The position numbers and the translations under genes are program-made. A DNA stretch of 64,000 bases from an uncultured Eubacterium sp. (lineage in GTDB: Bacteria; Bacillota; Clostridia; Lachnospirales; Lachnospiraceae), in the NCBI GenBank assembly GCA_910583555.1, contig CAJTXO010000017.1, positions 23,993-87,992 of the forward strand, written 5' to 3'. Every line of letters starts with the position of its first letter. The stretch's first letter is position 1. The notes below the pieces were generated by a model, which saw only the letters and a program-made list of their open reading frames with translations, was not told the DNA's origin and searched no databases. Shown one piece after another: positions 35,585 to 42,874 of the stretch.

Positions 35585-36184
35585 TTACACTTTAATTTTA
35601 TCTTTTATCTTGTCAAAGACACCATTTTTGATGCCGGTAATGTTCATAACCTCTTCAATCTTTTTAAATTTCCCATTCGTTTCCCGGTAAGAGATAATGG
35701 ACATCGCCTTGGACTCGCCAATCCCGCTCAGCCCCATCAGTTCTTCTTTCGTCGCCGTATTGAGATCCAGCCGCGCGTCCGATCCATTCTCTTTGTTCGC
35801 TCCCGGCTGCTCCTCATCCGCCTTTTCCTTTTTGTCACGTTTTGACTCAATGACGACCTGGCTTCCGTCTTCCACGAGTTCTGCCTGGTTGATCCCCGAC
35901 TTCACGGCATCTTTCGTAAAGCCCCCGGCTTCGGCTACCACATCCACCACCCTCGGCCGCTCATCAAACGCGTAAACGCCCGGTTTTTTCACCGCGCCTA
36001 TGATATGTACGTATATCTTTGCGCCGCCTGTCCGGGAATCCGGCCCCTGTGTCGCCGCGCTCTCAAAGATACCCGCCATTTCTTCTTCCTGCTGCCCGGG
36101 CATGACCCGGTCTCCGCAAAAAATCGTACCCAAAAACAAAACTGCCAGAGCAGCAAGCAAATATTTGATCTTATTCTGTTCCAA
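35585..36184 (-). CDS. comEA: ComEA-family DNA-binding competence protein (SLBB + helix-hairpin-helix)
   Basis: It has 199 residues from a TTG at 36182-36184, with AGGAG nine bases upstream. One N-terminal membrane anchor (YLLAALAVLFLGTIFCG) is followed by an SLBB domain (~55-115: IYVHIIGAVKKPGVYAFDERPRVVDVVAEAGG). A charged Lys/Glu linker leads to a tandem helix-hairpin-helix (~140-199: LDLNTATKEELMGLSGIGESKAMSIISYRETNGKFKKIEEVMNITGI). It should hold incoming double-stranded DNA at the outer membrane face and hand it to ComEC, encoded 3 kb downstream. Confidence 0.92.
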   Translation of the reverse strand: MEQNKIKYLLAALAVLFLGTIFCGDRVMPGQQEEEMAGIFESAATQGPDSRTGGAKIYVHIIGAVKKPGVYAFDERPRVVDVVAEAGGFTKDAVKSGINQAELVEDGSQVVIESKRDKKEKADEEQPGANKENGSDARLDLNTATKEELMGLSGIGESKAMSIISYRETNGKFKKIEEVMNITGIKNGVFDKIKDKIKV

Positions 36185-36295
36185 TAGCTGTCACTCCTGA
36201 ACCCAGGAATCCAAACTAAGGTGCATAACATCATTGTATCAATGAAACGGGAATTTGACAACAATAAAATAAATTTTTTCTCTGATTTTTCTCCG

Positions 36296-36730
36296 TTATT
36301 TCCATTTAAAAGTAAAAATACCGACAATGATCACGACAAGTCCGATGACTTTTCTCCACTCAAACGGCTGCTTCTCCACGCCAAACAGACCCATCAGTTC
36401 GATGATGTACGCCACCGCGATCTGTGCCGTCACGATAAATACGACAGCCCGCGCCGGTCCGCACTGGTTCATCGCCTGGATGACGGTATACGTAATAAAC
36501 GCGCCGATCGCTCCGCCTAAAAGCATATATTTCGGCTGCACCTGCCACAGGCTGCCGACCGTTCCGTCCCGCCCGGTCACGAGCCACGCGGCGACACAGA
36601 CGACAAACGCTGAAATCTGCACAAACGCGGCGGCCAGCCATATGCTGCTCTGTTTTGTCACCTCAGAATTAAATACTCCCTGAATGCTCATCAACGCACC
36701 GGAAATCATTCCTATCACAATGCCCCACAT
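36296..36730 (-). CDS. Small multidrug/metabolite-type membrane protein (YdcZ/DUF606-like, DMT superfamily)
   Basis: It has 144 residues with about four to five hydrophobic segments: GIVIGMISGALMSIQGVFNS, IWLAAAFVQISAFVVCVAAWL, MLLGGAIGAFITYTVIQAM, AVVFIVTAQIAVAYIIELMGLFG and VIGLVVIIVGIFTFKWK. The layout and the GP/Q patterns match half-size DMT transporters of the DUF606 type, which pair or dimerise. The substrate is unknown. The ATG has a poorly spaced AGGAAGG. Confidence 0.8.
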   Translation of the reverse strand: MWGIVIGMISGALMSIQGVFNSEVTKQSSIWLAAAFVQISAFVVCVAAWLVTGRDGTVGSLWQVQPKYMLLGGAIGAFITYTVIQAMNQCGPARAVVFIVTAQIAVAYIIELMGLFGVEKQPFEWRKVIGLVVIIVGIFTFKWK

Positions 36731-36841
36731 AAAAATCGCCCATCCTTCCTATGATAATCGGATTTGCTCGGGTATATGGTGCCCGCGCACGAACTTTCAC
36801 AGTAAGTATGGACGATCTGTTTCTTATTTATACATTAGTGT

Positions 36842-39295
36842 TTATTTTTTCTTAGACTGCACACAGTCAGGATGCGTGTAAAAGACATCCTCTTTATATT
36901 TATTTGCTTCTTTTACAGACGGTACGCCGATAAAAACATCTTTCCTCACGCCGTGCAGTAACCCGGTGGGTGCCTCTGTCAGCTTTTTACTATATACCGT
37001 GACGGATCTTAATTTGTACGTATGGCAGAACGCGTGCTCTCCCAGCAGCCTCACGTTCTTGCCTAACGTGATCGACTGCACATTTTCAGCGAGGAAGAAG
37101 GAATAGTTTCCAATGACTTCCACATTGTCTCCCACTACGACCTTCTGGACCTTTTTCTGTGAGGCAAACGCTTTATCGGCTATTTTGTATACCGGATACG
37201 ACACGCCGTGCAGCACAGCCGTCTTCGGCACTTTGACAACCTGGCTGCTCTTTCCTTTGGCAAAACCGAGCAGAGTCGCTGTCGTTTTCACCGTCGCTGA
37301 CTTTGCACTCTTCACGGAAGCTATTTTATAGTTGTAAGAACCATACGTAAAACGGGTTCCGATCTTTGCCATCTTACGGTTTATCGTCTTTTTGCACACC
37401 GTACAGCAGTACTGGATCTCCCCTTCCTGCTTTTTCGTCGGGTTTTTGAGAACCTTTCCTTTATCCCATTCGTGGGCTTCCATGTCCTCCGTCTCACCGC
37501 ACGAACACTGGACCCAATGATACTTTTCATTCGACACCCAGGCATTTTCTTCAAACGTGTGCGTGTGCGCCGGTATGAGTTTGGCAAGTTTTTTCGTCTC
37601 CGAAGCGCCGCAGACCGTACAACTCCGTCTGGCCGTGCCTTCCTGTGCCGTCGTCGGCGCCGTCTCCTGTTTCCACTCGCCGAACGTATGGCTCAGCGTG
37701 GCGGACAGCGCCGGGATCACTTCCTCGTAACTTTCCCCGCAGTCCTCATCTTCACAATAACGACGCTTGATCCCGGTTTCCGTACAGGTCGCCGGCTTGA
37801 CGATCACTTCCACAAATTCGTGCTCATGCGGCTCCTCCGGTTCTTCCGGACCTTCCGGTTCATCCGTTTCCTCCGGCTCGTCGGGGCCCTCAAACGAAAA
37901 TGGCACGCGGATCAGGTTCTCACAGACATCACACAGTATTTCCTCGATACCGTCCTCTTCTTCGGTCGCCTCTTTGATGACTACGCCCTCATTTTCGCCA
38001 AAATCATGTTCCTCATATTCCTCGATGGCATCTTCTCCCTCGAGATCGCAGTCCGGCGCCGTACATACCTGCCAGTGCGCTTCTTCATCAAACCGCCATT
38101 CCCACACGTGCTCATGCGGCGGCGGCAGTTCAAGCCCGGCCGGCTCGCTGGCATAGTCCGTCTCATTCCCGCCATTGACCTGCTCCGCCATCAGATAAAC
38201 CATATCGCTCTCTTCGTCAAACTCTTCCGGGAGCGTAAACGTGACCGAGCCGTCACGTTCAAACTCATCCTCCGTTACCTTCCCATAATATTTTACAGAA
38301 GTATCGCCGTCTTTATAATCTCCATCCGTGATCAGGACCGATATCTGGTTCGCGCCCGTTCCCGTATACGTATACGGGACGGTGATCTCATCCGAATGCC
38401 GCTCCACCTCTTCGGTCTCCAGCGTCTGTCCTTCGGTCAATGTCAGCTTCCACTCATGGATCTCCTCTGTCTCAACTGGTTCGATCTCCCCGCTTTTTGC
38501 CCGGTCCGCCGGCGTAAGGAACAGAACGCCGAATGCATCCAGGTTAAACGCCGGCACGACACCGTTTTCTTCAAATACAAAATCACGGAAGATCTGTCCG
38601 CCGGCAAGTACACAGCCAGCGCCCGTATCCGCTTTTGTATAGGCGCTGCGCAGCCACCAGGGCTTTTTGTAATCCGCGCCCTCCGGACTCTCTTCATACG
38701 AATATCCGTAGGCAGCGTTTGAAAGATCGCTCACATCGAGCAGAAACACCGTATCCCGGTTCAAAGCCGCGCTTTTTAACCCTGCAACCTGTGATTCTCC
38801 TGCCGGCACGGTCGTCCGCACGATCCCAGTCATCTCCAGTTCGGAAAAATCGGCCTTGCCAAAAAAGCCGTCCTTCGAGCGCAGCCAGGCGCGCACATCG
38901 CTGGCGCCCCACCGGTTATCCGCCACTTCCCCGTTTCCATGCTGTCCTGCATCATCGGTCCCGTCCTCAAACGGCATCGTTTCCAGTATGCGGTCAGACT
39001 GCAAAAGAATACTGTCCTCCGCCGAACTGTTTCCAGCTTCTCCGGTCGTGTCCAGCACCCGCCATTTTATCGGCTTGTCCCCATATTTTCCATAATATAC
39101 ATAATCACCGTTCCATCCTTTTCCCTCCTGGGGAAGCGACGGGGAATCAAGACGGGAAACGCCCAGGCTGACTGTCTGGTCAGGCTCGGATGCCCTCGCC
39201 CGGTCCCCAAATATTCCATTTAACAATAATGCCGCGCTTACTGCCGCGAAAGATACGGCCAGTGCCGCTCCTTTCTTTATACCTTTCTTTTTCAT
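36842..39295 (-). CDS. Secreted DUF6273-like protein with CxxC repeats and C-terminal LRR module
   Basis: About 817 residues from the ATG at 39293-39295, with GAGGG six bases upstream. There is a signal peptide (ALAVSFAAVSAALLLNGIFGDRARA). Residues ~45-255 match the DUF6273 pattern (YVYYGKYGDKPIKWRVLD, ILLQSDRILETMPF, NRWGASDVRAWLRS, KKPWWLRSA). A beta region and three or four Cys/His units follow (~395-640: HEHVWEW..HWQVC, CTETGIKRRYCEDEDC, RRSCTVCGAS, HWVQCSCGETED), likely metal-binding beta hairpins. The C-terminus (~655-817) carries an LRR_5-type module (YPVYKIADKAF..). There is a Glu/Pro-rich linker at ~465-500. No sortase signal. Its role is probably at the cell surface. Confidence 0.85.
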   Translation of the reverse strand: MKKKGIKKGAALAVSFAAVSAALLLNGIFGDRARASEPDQTVSLGVSRLDSPSLPQEGKGWNGDYVYYGKYGDKPIKWRVLDTTGEAGNSSAEDSILLQSDRILETMPFEDGTDDAGQHGNGEVADNRWGASDVRAWLRSKDGFFGKADFSELEMTGIVRTTVPAGESQVAGLKSAALNRDTVFLLDVSDLSNAAYGYSYEESPEGADYKKPWWLRSAYTKADTGAGCVLAGGQIFRDFVFEENGVVPAFNLDAFGVLFLTPADRAKSGEIEPVETEEIHEWKLTLTEGQTLETEEVERHSDEITVPYTYTGTGANQISVLITDGDYKDGDTSVKYYGKVTEDEFERDGSVTFTLPEEFDEESDMVYLMAEQVNGGNETDYASEPAGLELPPPHEHVWEWRFDEEAHWQVCTAPDCDLEGEDAIEEYEEHDFGENEGVVIKEATEEEDGIEEILCDVCENLIRVPFSFEGPDEPEETDEPEGPEEPEEPHEHEFVEVIVKPATCTETGIKRRYCEDEDCGESYEEVIPALSATLSHTFGEWKQETAPTTAQEGTARRSCTVCGASETKKLAKLIPAHTHTFEENAWVSNEKYHWVQCSCGETEDMEAHEWDKGKVLKNPTKKQEGEIQYCCTVCKKTINRKMAKIGTRFTYGSYNYKIASVKSAKSATVKTTATLLGFAKGKSSQVVKVPKTAVLHGVSYPVYKIADKAFASQKKVQKVVVGDNVEVIGNYSFFLAENVQSITLGKNVRLLGEHAFCHTYKLRSVTVYSKKLTEAPTGLLHGVRKDVFIGVPSVKEANKYKEDVFYTHPDCVQSKKK

Positions 39296-39396
39296 ATGAT
39301 CCCTCATGCCCTTTCCAAATTATTTTTGAGCCAGCAGATGGCTCTAATCGCCCTCCCCTTATATATTATATGGCAAAAAGGCAAATCATTCAAGAC

Positions 39397-40167
39397 TTAT
39401 TTTTCACACTTCTTTCGGTATTCCCGCGGGGAACATCCGGTATGCTTTTTAAACTGCCGGCTGAAATGCTCTACGTTTTTGTAGCCGCAGCTGATCGCGA
39501 TCGTATGGATCGGCACGGTACTGTGTTTTAAATAATCTTTTGCCAGGCCGATCCTCATCTGGATCACGTCGTCCATGCACGTTACGCCAAACATGCTGCG
39601 GTAGCGCGTGTGGAGATAACCGGTACTGACGTGTAGCATATTTGCCATATACGGTACCGTCCAGTCAAAACCGGGATCATTTTTGATGTTCAGCCGGAGC
39701 GCGAGAAGATCTTTCGACTGGGTATTTTCTTTGTGAAAGTCCAAAGACTCCTTCAGTTTACAAAACATCAATTCAAACAATGAGTGGATCGTCTGGCTCT
39801 TATACTCATTATCAAAGAAGTTTTCCGAGGCAAGCTGCTGAAAAAGATGATGGGTAAAATCAAATTCCTTCACTTCAAACGGTTTCGCGATCGGCACCTC
39901 TCCCTCACAGATAAATGTCTCGTCCGTGTGGAACCGGATCCAGTCATTTTTAAAATACCCCTCATGCGCGCCGTAGTGAAGCGTGGAAAAAGGCGGATAC
40001 AAAACAGCGCTCTCCGGAGGCATCACATACTTCCTGCCCTCGATCATAAAAAACGCCGGCGTATGCGTCTGGAGCAAAAGCCACCAGTCCCGGTTCTGCC
40101 CGTCCTCATAATAAACAAAATCATCCTCGTGGGTCGTATTGTAGTGGACATATATGATATCTATCAT
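39397..40167 (-). CDS. AraC-family transcriptional regulator
   Basis: It has 256 residues. The N-terminal half resembles the AraC cupin ligand-binding domain (DWWLLLQTHTPAFFMIEGRKYVMPPESAVLYPPFSTLHYGA). The C-terminal ~100 residues are two helix-turn-helix units (WTVPYMANMLHVSTGYLHTRYRSMFG; VPIHTIAISCGYKNVEHFSRQFKKHTGCSPREYR). It is divergent from the GH43 genes with a 157-bp gap containing palindromes, so it probably senses a sugar and controls them. Confidence 0.92.
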   Translation of the reverse strand: MIDIIYVHYNTTHEDDFVYYEDGQNRDWWLLLQTHTPAFFMIEGRKYVMPPESAVLYPPFSTLHYGAHEGYFKNDWIRFHTDETFICEGEVPIAKPFEVKEFDFTHHLFQQLASENFFDNEYKSQTIHSLFELMFCKLKESLDFHKENTQSKDLLALRLNIKNDPGFDWTVPYMANMLHVSTGYLHTRYRSMFGVTCMDDVIQMRIGLAKDYLKHSTVPIHTIAISCGYKNVEHFSRQFKKHTGCSPREYRKKCEK

Positions 40168-40257
40168 TTTCCAAGCACCGCCATTCGTTTAAAAATAGTC
40201 AAATATTAGAATAGATCAAATTATCTTTTATTATACATCATGGAACATTATATTTCA

Positions 40258-40308
40258 AGCTGATATAATGAAATCAGCTTATATCTTTAGGTTTCGTACA
40301 TAATGTAC
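40258..40308. promoter_or_regulatory. Palindromes in the AraC-GH43 intergenic region
   Basis: AGCTGAT...ATCAGCT (40258-40279) and the 13-mer GTACATAATGTAC (40296-40308) lie 17-67 bp upstream of the GH43 start. Their position suggests operators. No site preference of the adjacent regulator is known. Confidence 0.4.
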
Positions 40309-40324
40309 ATAATCAGGAAAGGTC

Positions 40325-42859
40325 GTGAACGATATGAAACAGGTAAAACAAAAACTTTTGTCGCTCGGTTTGAGCATCGGACTATTCGTAACAGGAATAT
40401 GTTCTCCATCGGCTGCCGCGCGCGCGCAGCAACCGGAACAGCCCGCCGGTTATTTAGCCGTCTACACAGCTTCCCACGAATACAACATGGGCGTGGAACA
40501 CGCGCAGTTCCCCTCCGGAAACTATACCGACACCTGCCGGACGGATGTGCTGTATTACGGACTGTCGAAAGACGGCGTCTCGTTCGAGGGACTGAACAAT
40601 GACAAAGCCATCTACTATCCGAAAGGCTTTCACCAGCTCGGATCCCCTTCTCTCTTTCGGAAACCGGATGGCACATATGGATTGATCGCTTCCATCAATA
40701 ACGCGAGCGATCAGATCTTCCTCAGCGATTCCAACGATCTGATCTTTTTCCAGAACGAACGCGTCATGAAATTGAACGAAAAAAAGATCACCGTAAAAAA
40801 TCCATACGCCGAATACGATGAGGCAAACGATACTTACCGCATTTACTGGGAAGGCGGCGACGGAAGTTCGTATGTGACAACGACCGCGGATCTCACCTCC
40901 TTTTCGGAACCTCAGCAGACCGATTACCGAAAACAGGTGGTCACGGCAGGTCTTCCCTCCTACGCGCAAAAAGAGGAAGCCGCTGTTTTCGCTCTTACGA
41001 AACAGGAATATGAACGGATCGAGAAGAAATACGGAACGATAAAAAGCACCGCCGTTCACGGCGCCGAAGACATGACCGTGAACACAGGCTCTTCTGTTTC
41101 ACTTCCCCAGAAGCTCACAGTCGAATACAGCGACGGTTCGACCGCTGACATGGGCGTTGACTGGGATACGTCCCATCTGGATTTTGACCTCTCTCATATG
41201 AAAGAAGGGACATGGCAGGTCCACGGGACGGTAAAAAACAGCACGTACCACTCCCCGCTCGCCAAATTCCGCGCGGATCCGTTTATCGCCTATAACGACG
41301 AGGACCAGATGTACTATCTGACCGGTTCGAATCTCAATGAAAAATCGGCCGCCGGCGGCGGCGCCTACAATACGATCGTACTGCGGAAATCCGATACGAT
41401 CAACGGCCTGACCGACGCCGAAGAAGTCGATATATGGAAAAATAAGACGATCCAGGTATCCGACAGCCGGAAAGATGCGATCACCGGATGGTACTGGGCA
41501 CCCGAACTGCACCGCATCGTCGGAAAATGGCGCCTGATTGCTATGGCGACCGTAAAGAGTACCGAAGACGGCAAAGTGCTGAATGACGGATGGGCACAGT
41601 GCATCTTTACGTGCGAAGGCGATGACCTGATGGATCCGGATAACTGGCGCTATGAAGGATACATCGGCCAGACGACCGACGGCCAGAAAGTCGGCGCGTT
41701 TGATACGACGTTTTTCGAATACGGGGGCCAGTGCTATTACGTAACACCGCGGGATACGAAAATATTCATCACGACCGTGGACCCGGACGACCTGACGACG
41801 CCGACCGGGCCGCGCGTCCAGATCTCCGGCCCTGACCGCGCCTTCGAGCGGAACCTCGGCAGCAAGCAGGACATCGAAGAGGGCCCGGCCGTACTGCTTC
41901 ACGGCGGAAAGGTGTTCGTCACCTACTCGTGCGCCACAGTTGATATGCACTATGGCGTCTGCCTCGTTTACGCCGATCTGAACGACGATCTGATGGATCC
42001 GGACAACTGGCATAAATACCAGGCTCCCCTGCTGACAACCGCCGACCTGACAGAGACGGTAAAAGAGGGAACCTTTACGAAAGACACGACCGAAAACGGG
42101 GAATATAAAGGAATTTTCGGGCCCGGCCACAACAATTTTACGATCGACGAAAACGGAAATACCGTCATCGTCTACCACGCGAGGGACTGGGATGACTCCT
42201 ATCCGGGCGCGACCGGCGATGATAAATACGGCCTGACCGACCCGGGCCGCCACGCCTATGTGAACAGCGTCCATTTCGGCGCGGACGGTTTCCCCATCTT
42301 CAATATGACACCGGAGCAGATTCTGTCCGAGGAATGCCGGCAGATCACGCTGACCATACACGTCACGTCCGAAACGCAGACGCCATCCGGCGGCGGGACA
42401 TCCAGCGCCGCCCCGTCCTCACCACAGACGTCTGCCAGCCCGTCATCCAGCGTTCCGGCGTCCAGCCGCCCAAATGCGGCTGCGGACCACACGGCCGCGC
42501 CAGTTCAGAAGGGAAAAACCTATACGGTAGGAAAAAATAAATATAAAGTGTTGAACACCGCGAAAAAGCAGGTTGCCTTTGCCGGTTTGAAAAACAAAAA
42601 AAGCCGGTCCGCTTCGGTCCCCTCTTCCGTAACACTGGGCGGGACCAGATACGCCGTAACGGAAATCTCGAAAAATGCTTTTCAGAACTGCAAAAAATTA
42701 AAAACCATTATGATCCGCAGTACCAAACTGAAAAAGATCGGAGCAAACGCTTTTACTGGTACTTCCGCTAACTTGAAAATCAAAGTTCCAAAAGCAAAGA
42801 TGAAAAGATACAAAACCCTGTTCCCGAAACGAGTTTCGGAGCGGATCAAAAAAATATAA
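40325..42859 (+). CDS. Secreted glycoside hydrolase family 43 enzyme with Ig-like and LRR-type modules
   Basis: About 845 residues from a GTG at 40325, preceded by AGGAAAGG; the ATG at 40334 is the alternative. There is a signal peptide to ~AAARA. Residues ~35-215 are a beta-propeller-like non-catalytic part (LAVYTASHEYNMG, HQLGSPSLFRKPDGTYGLI). Residues ~240-310 form a Big_4-like domain (LTVEYSDGSTADMGVDWDTS). The GH43 catalytic five-blade propeller follows from ~315 (FRADPFIAYNDEDQMYYLTGS, WYWAPELHRIVGKWRLIAMA, DTTFFEYGGQCYYV, EGPAVLLHGGKVFVTYS, FGPGHNNFTIDENGNTVIVYHAR). A Ser/Pro-rich linker leads to an LRR_5-type C-terminal module. It probably acts on arabinan or arabinoxylan. The next GH43 gene follows after 15 bp. 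Confidence 0.9.
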   Translation: MNDMKQVKQKLLSLGLSIGLFVTGICSPSAAARAQQPEQPAGYLAVYTASHEYNMGVEHAQFPSGNYTDTCRTDVLYYGLSKDGVSFEGLNNDKAIYYPKGFHQLGSPSLFRKPDGTYGLIASINNASDQIFLSDSNDLIFFQNERVMKLNEKKITVKNPYAEYDEANDTYRIYWEGGDGSSYVTTTADLTSFSEPQQTDYRKQVVTAGLPSYAQKEEAAVFALTKQEYERIEKKYGTIKSTAVHGAEDMTVNTGSSVSLPQKLTVEYSDGSTADMGVDWDTSHLDFDLSHMKEGTWQVHGTVKNSTYHSPLAKFRADPFIAYNDEDQMYYLTGSNLNEKSAAGGGAYNTIVLRKSDTINGLTDAEEVDIWKNKTIQVSDSRKDAITGWYWAPELHRIVGKWRLIAMATVKSTEDGKVLNDGWAQCIFTCEGDDLMDPDNWRYEGYIGQTTDGQKVGAFDTTFFEYGGQCYYVTPRDTKIFITTVDPDDLTTPTGPRVQISGPDRAFERNLGSKQDIEEGPAVLLHGGKVFVTYSCATVDMHYGVCLVYADLNDDLMDPDNWHKYQAPLLTTADLTETVKEGTFTKDTTENGEYKGIFGPGHNNFTIDENGNTVIVYHARDWDDSYPGATGDDKYGLTDPGRHAYVNSVHFGADGFPIFNMTPEQILSEECRQITLTIHVTSETQTPSGGGTSSAAPSSPQTSASPSSSVPASSRPNAAADHTAAPVQKGKTYTVGKNKYKVLNTAKKQVAFAGLKNKKSRSASVPSSVTLGGTRYAVTEISKNAFQNCKKLKTIMIRSTKLKKIGANAFTGTSANLKIKVPKAKMKRYKTLFPKRVSERIKKI

Positions 42860-42874
42860 GAAGGAGGCTTTCGC

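Noticed and set aside
37472..38722. 416-codon open frame antisense to the DUF6273-like gene
   Set aside because: Arg/Phe-rich translation typical of a shadow frame; the sense strand has signal peptide, domain motifs and RBS.
41099..42361. 420-codon open frame antisense to the first GH43 gene
   Set aside because: It mirrors the codon pattern of the GH43 gene, has no RBS, and its translation has no family features; the GH43 frame has signal peptide and catalytic motifs.
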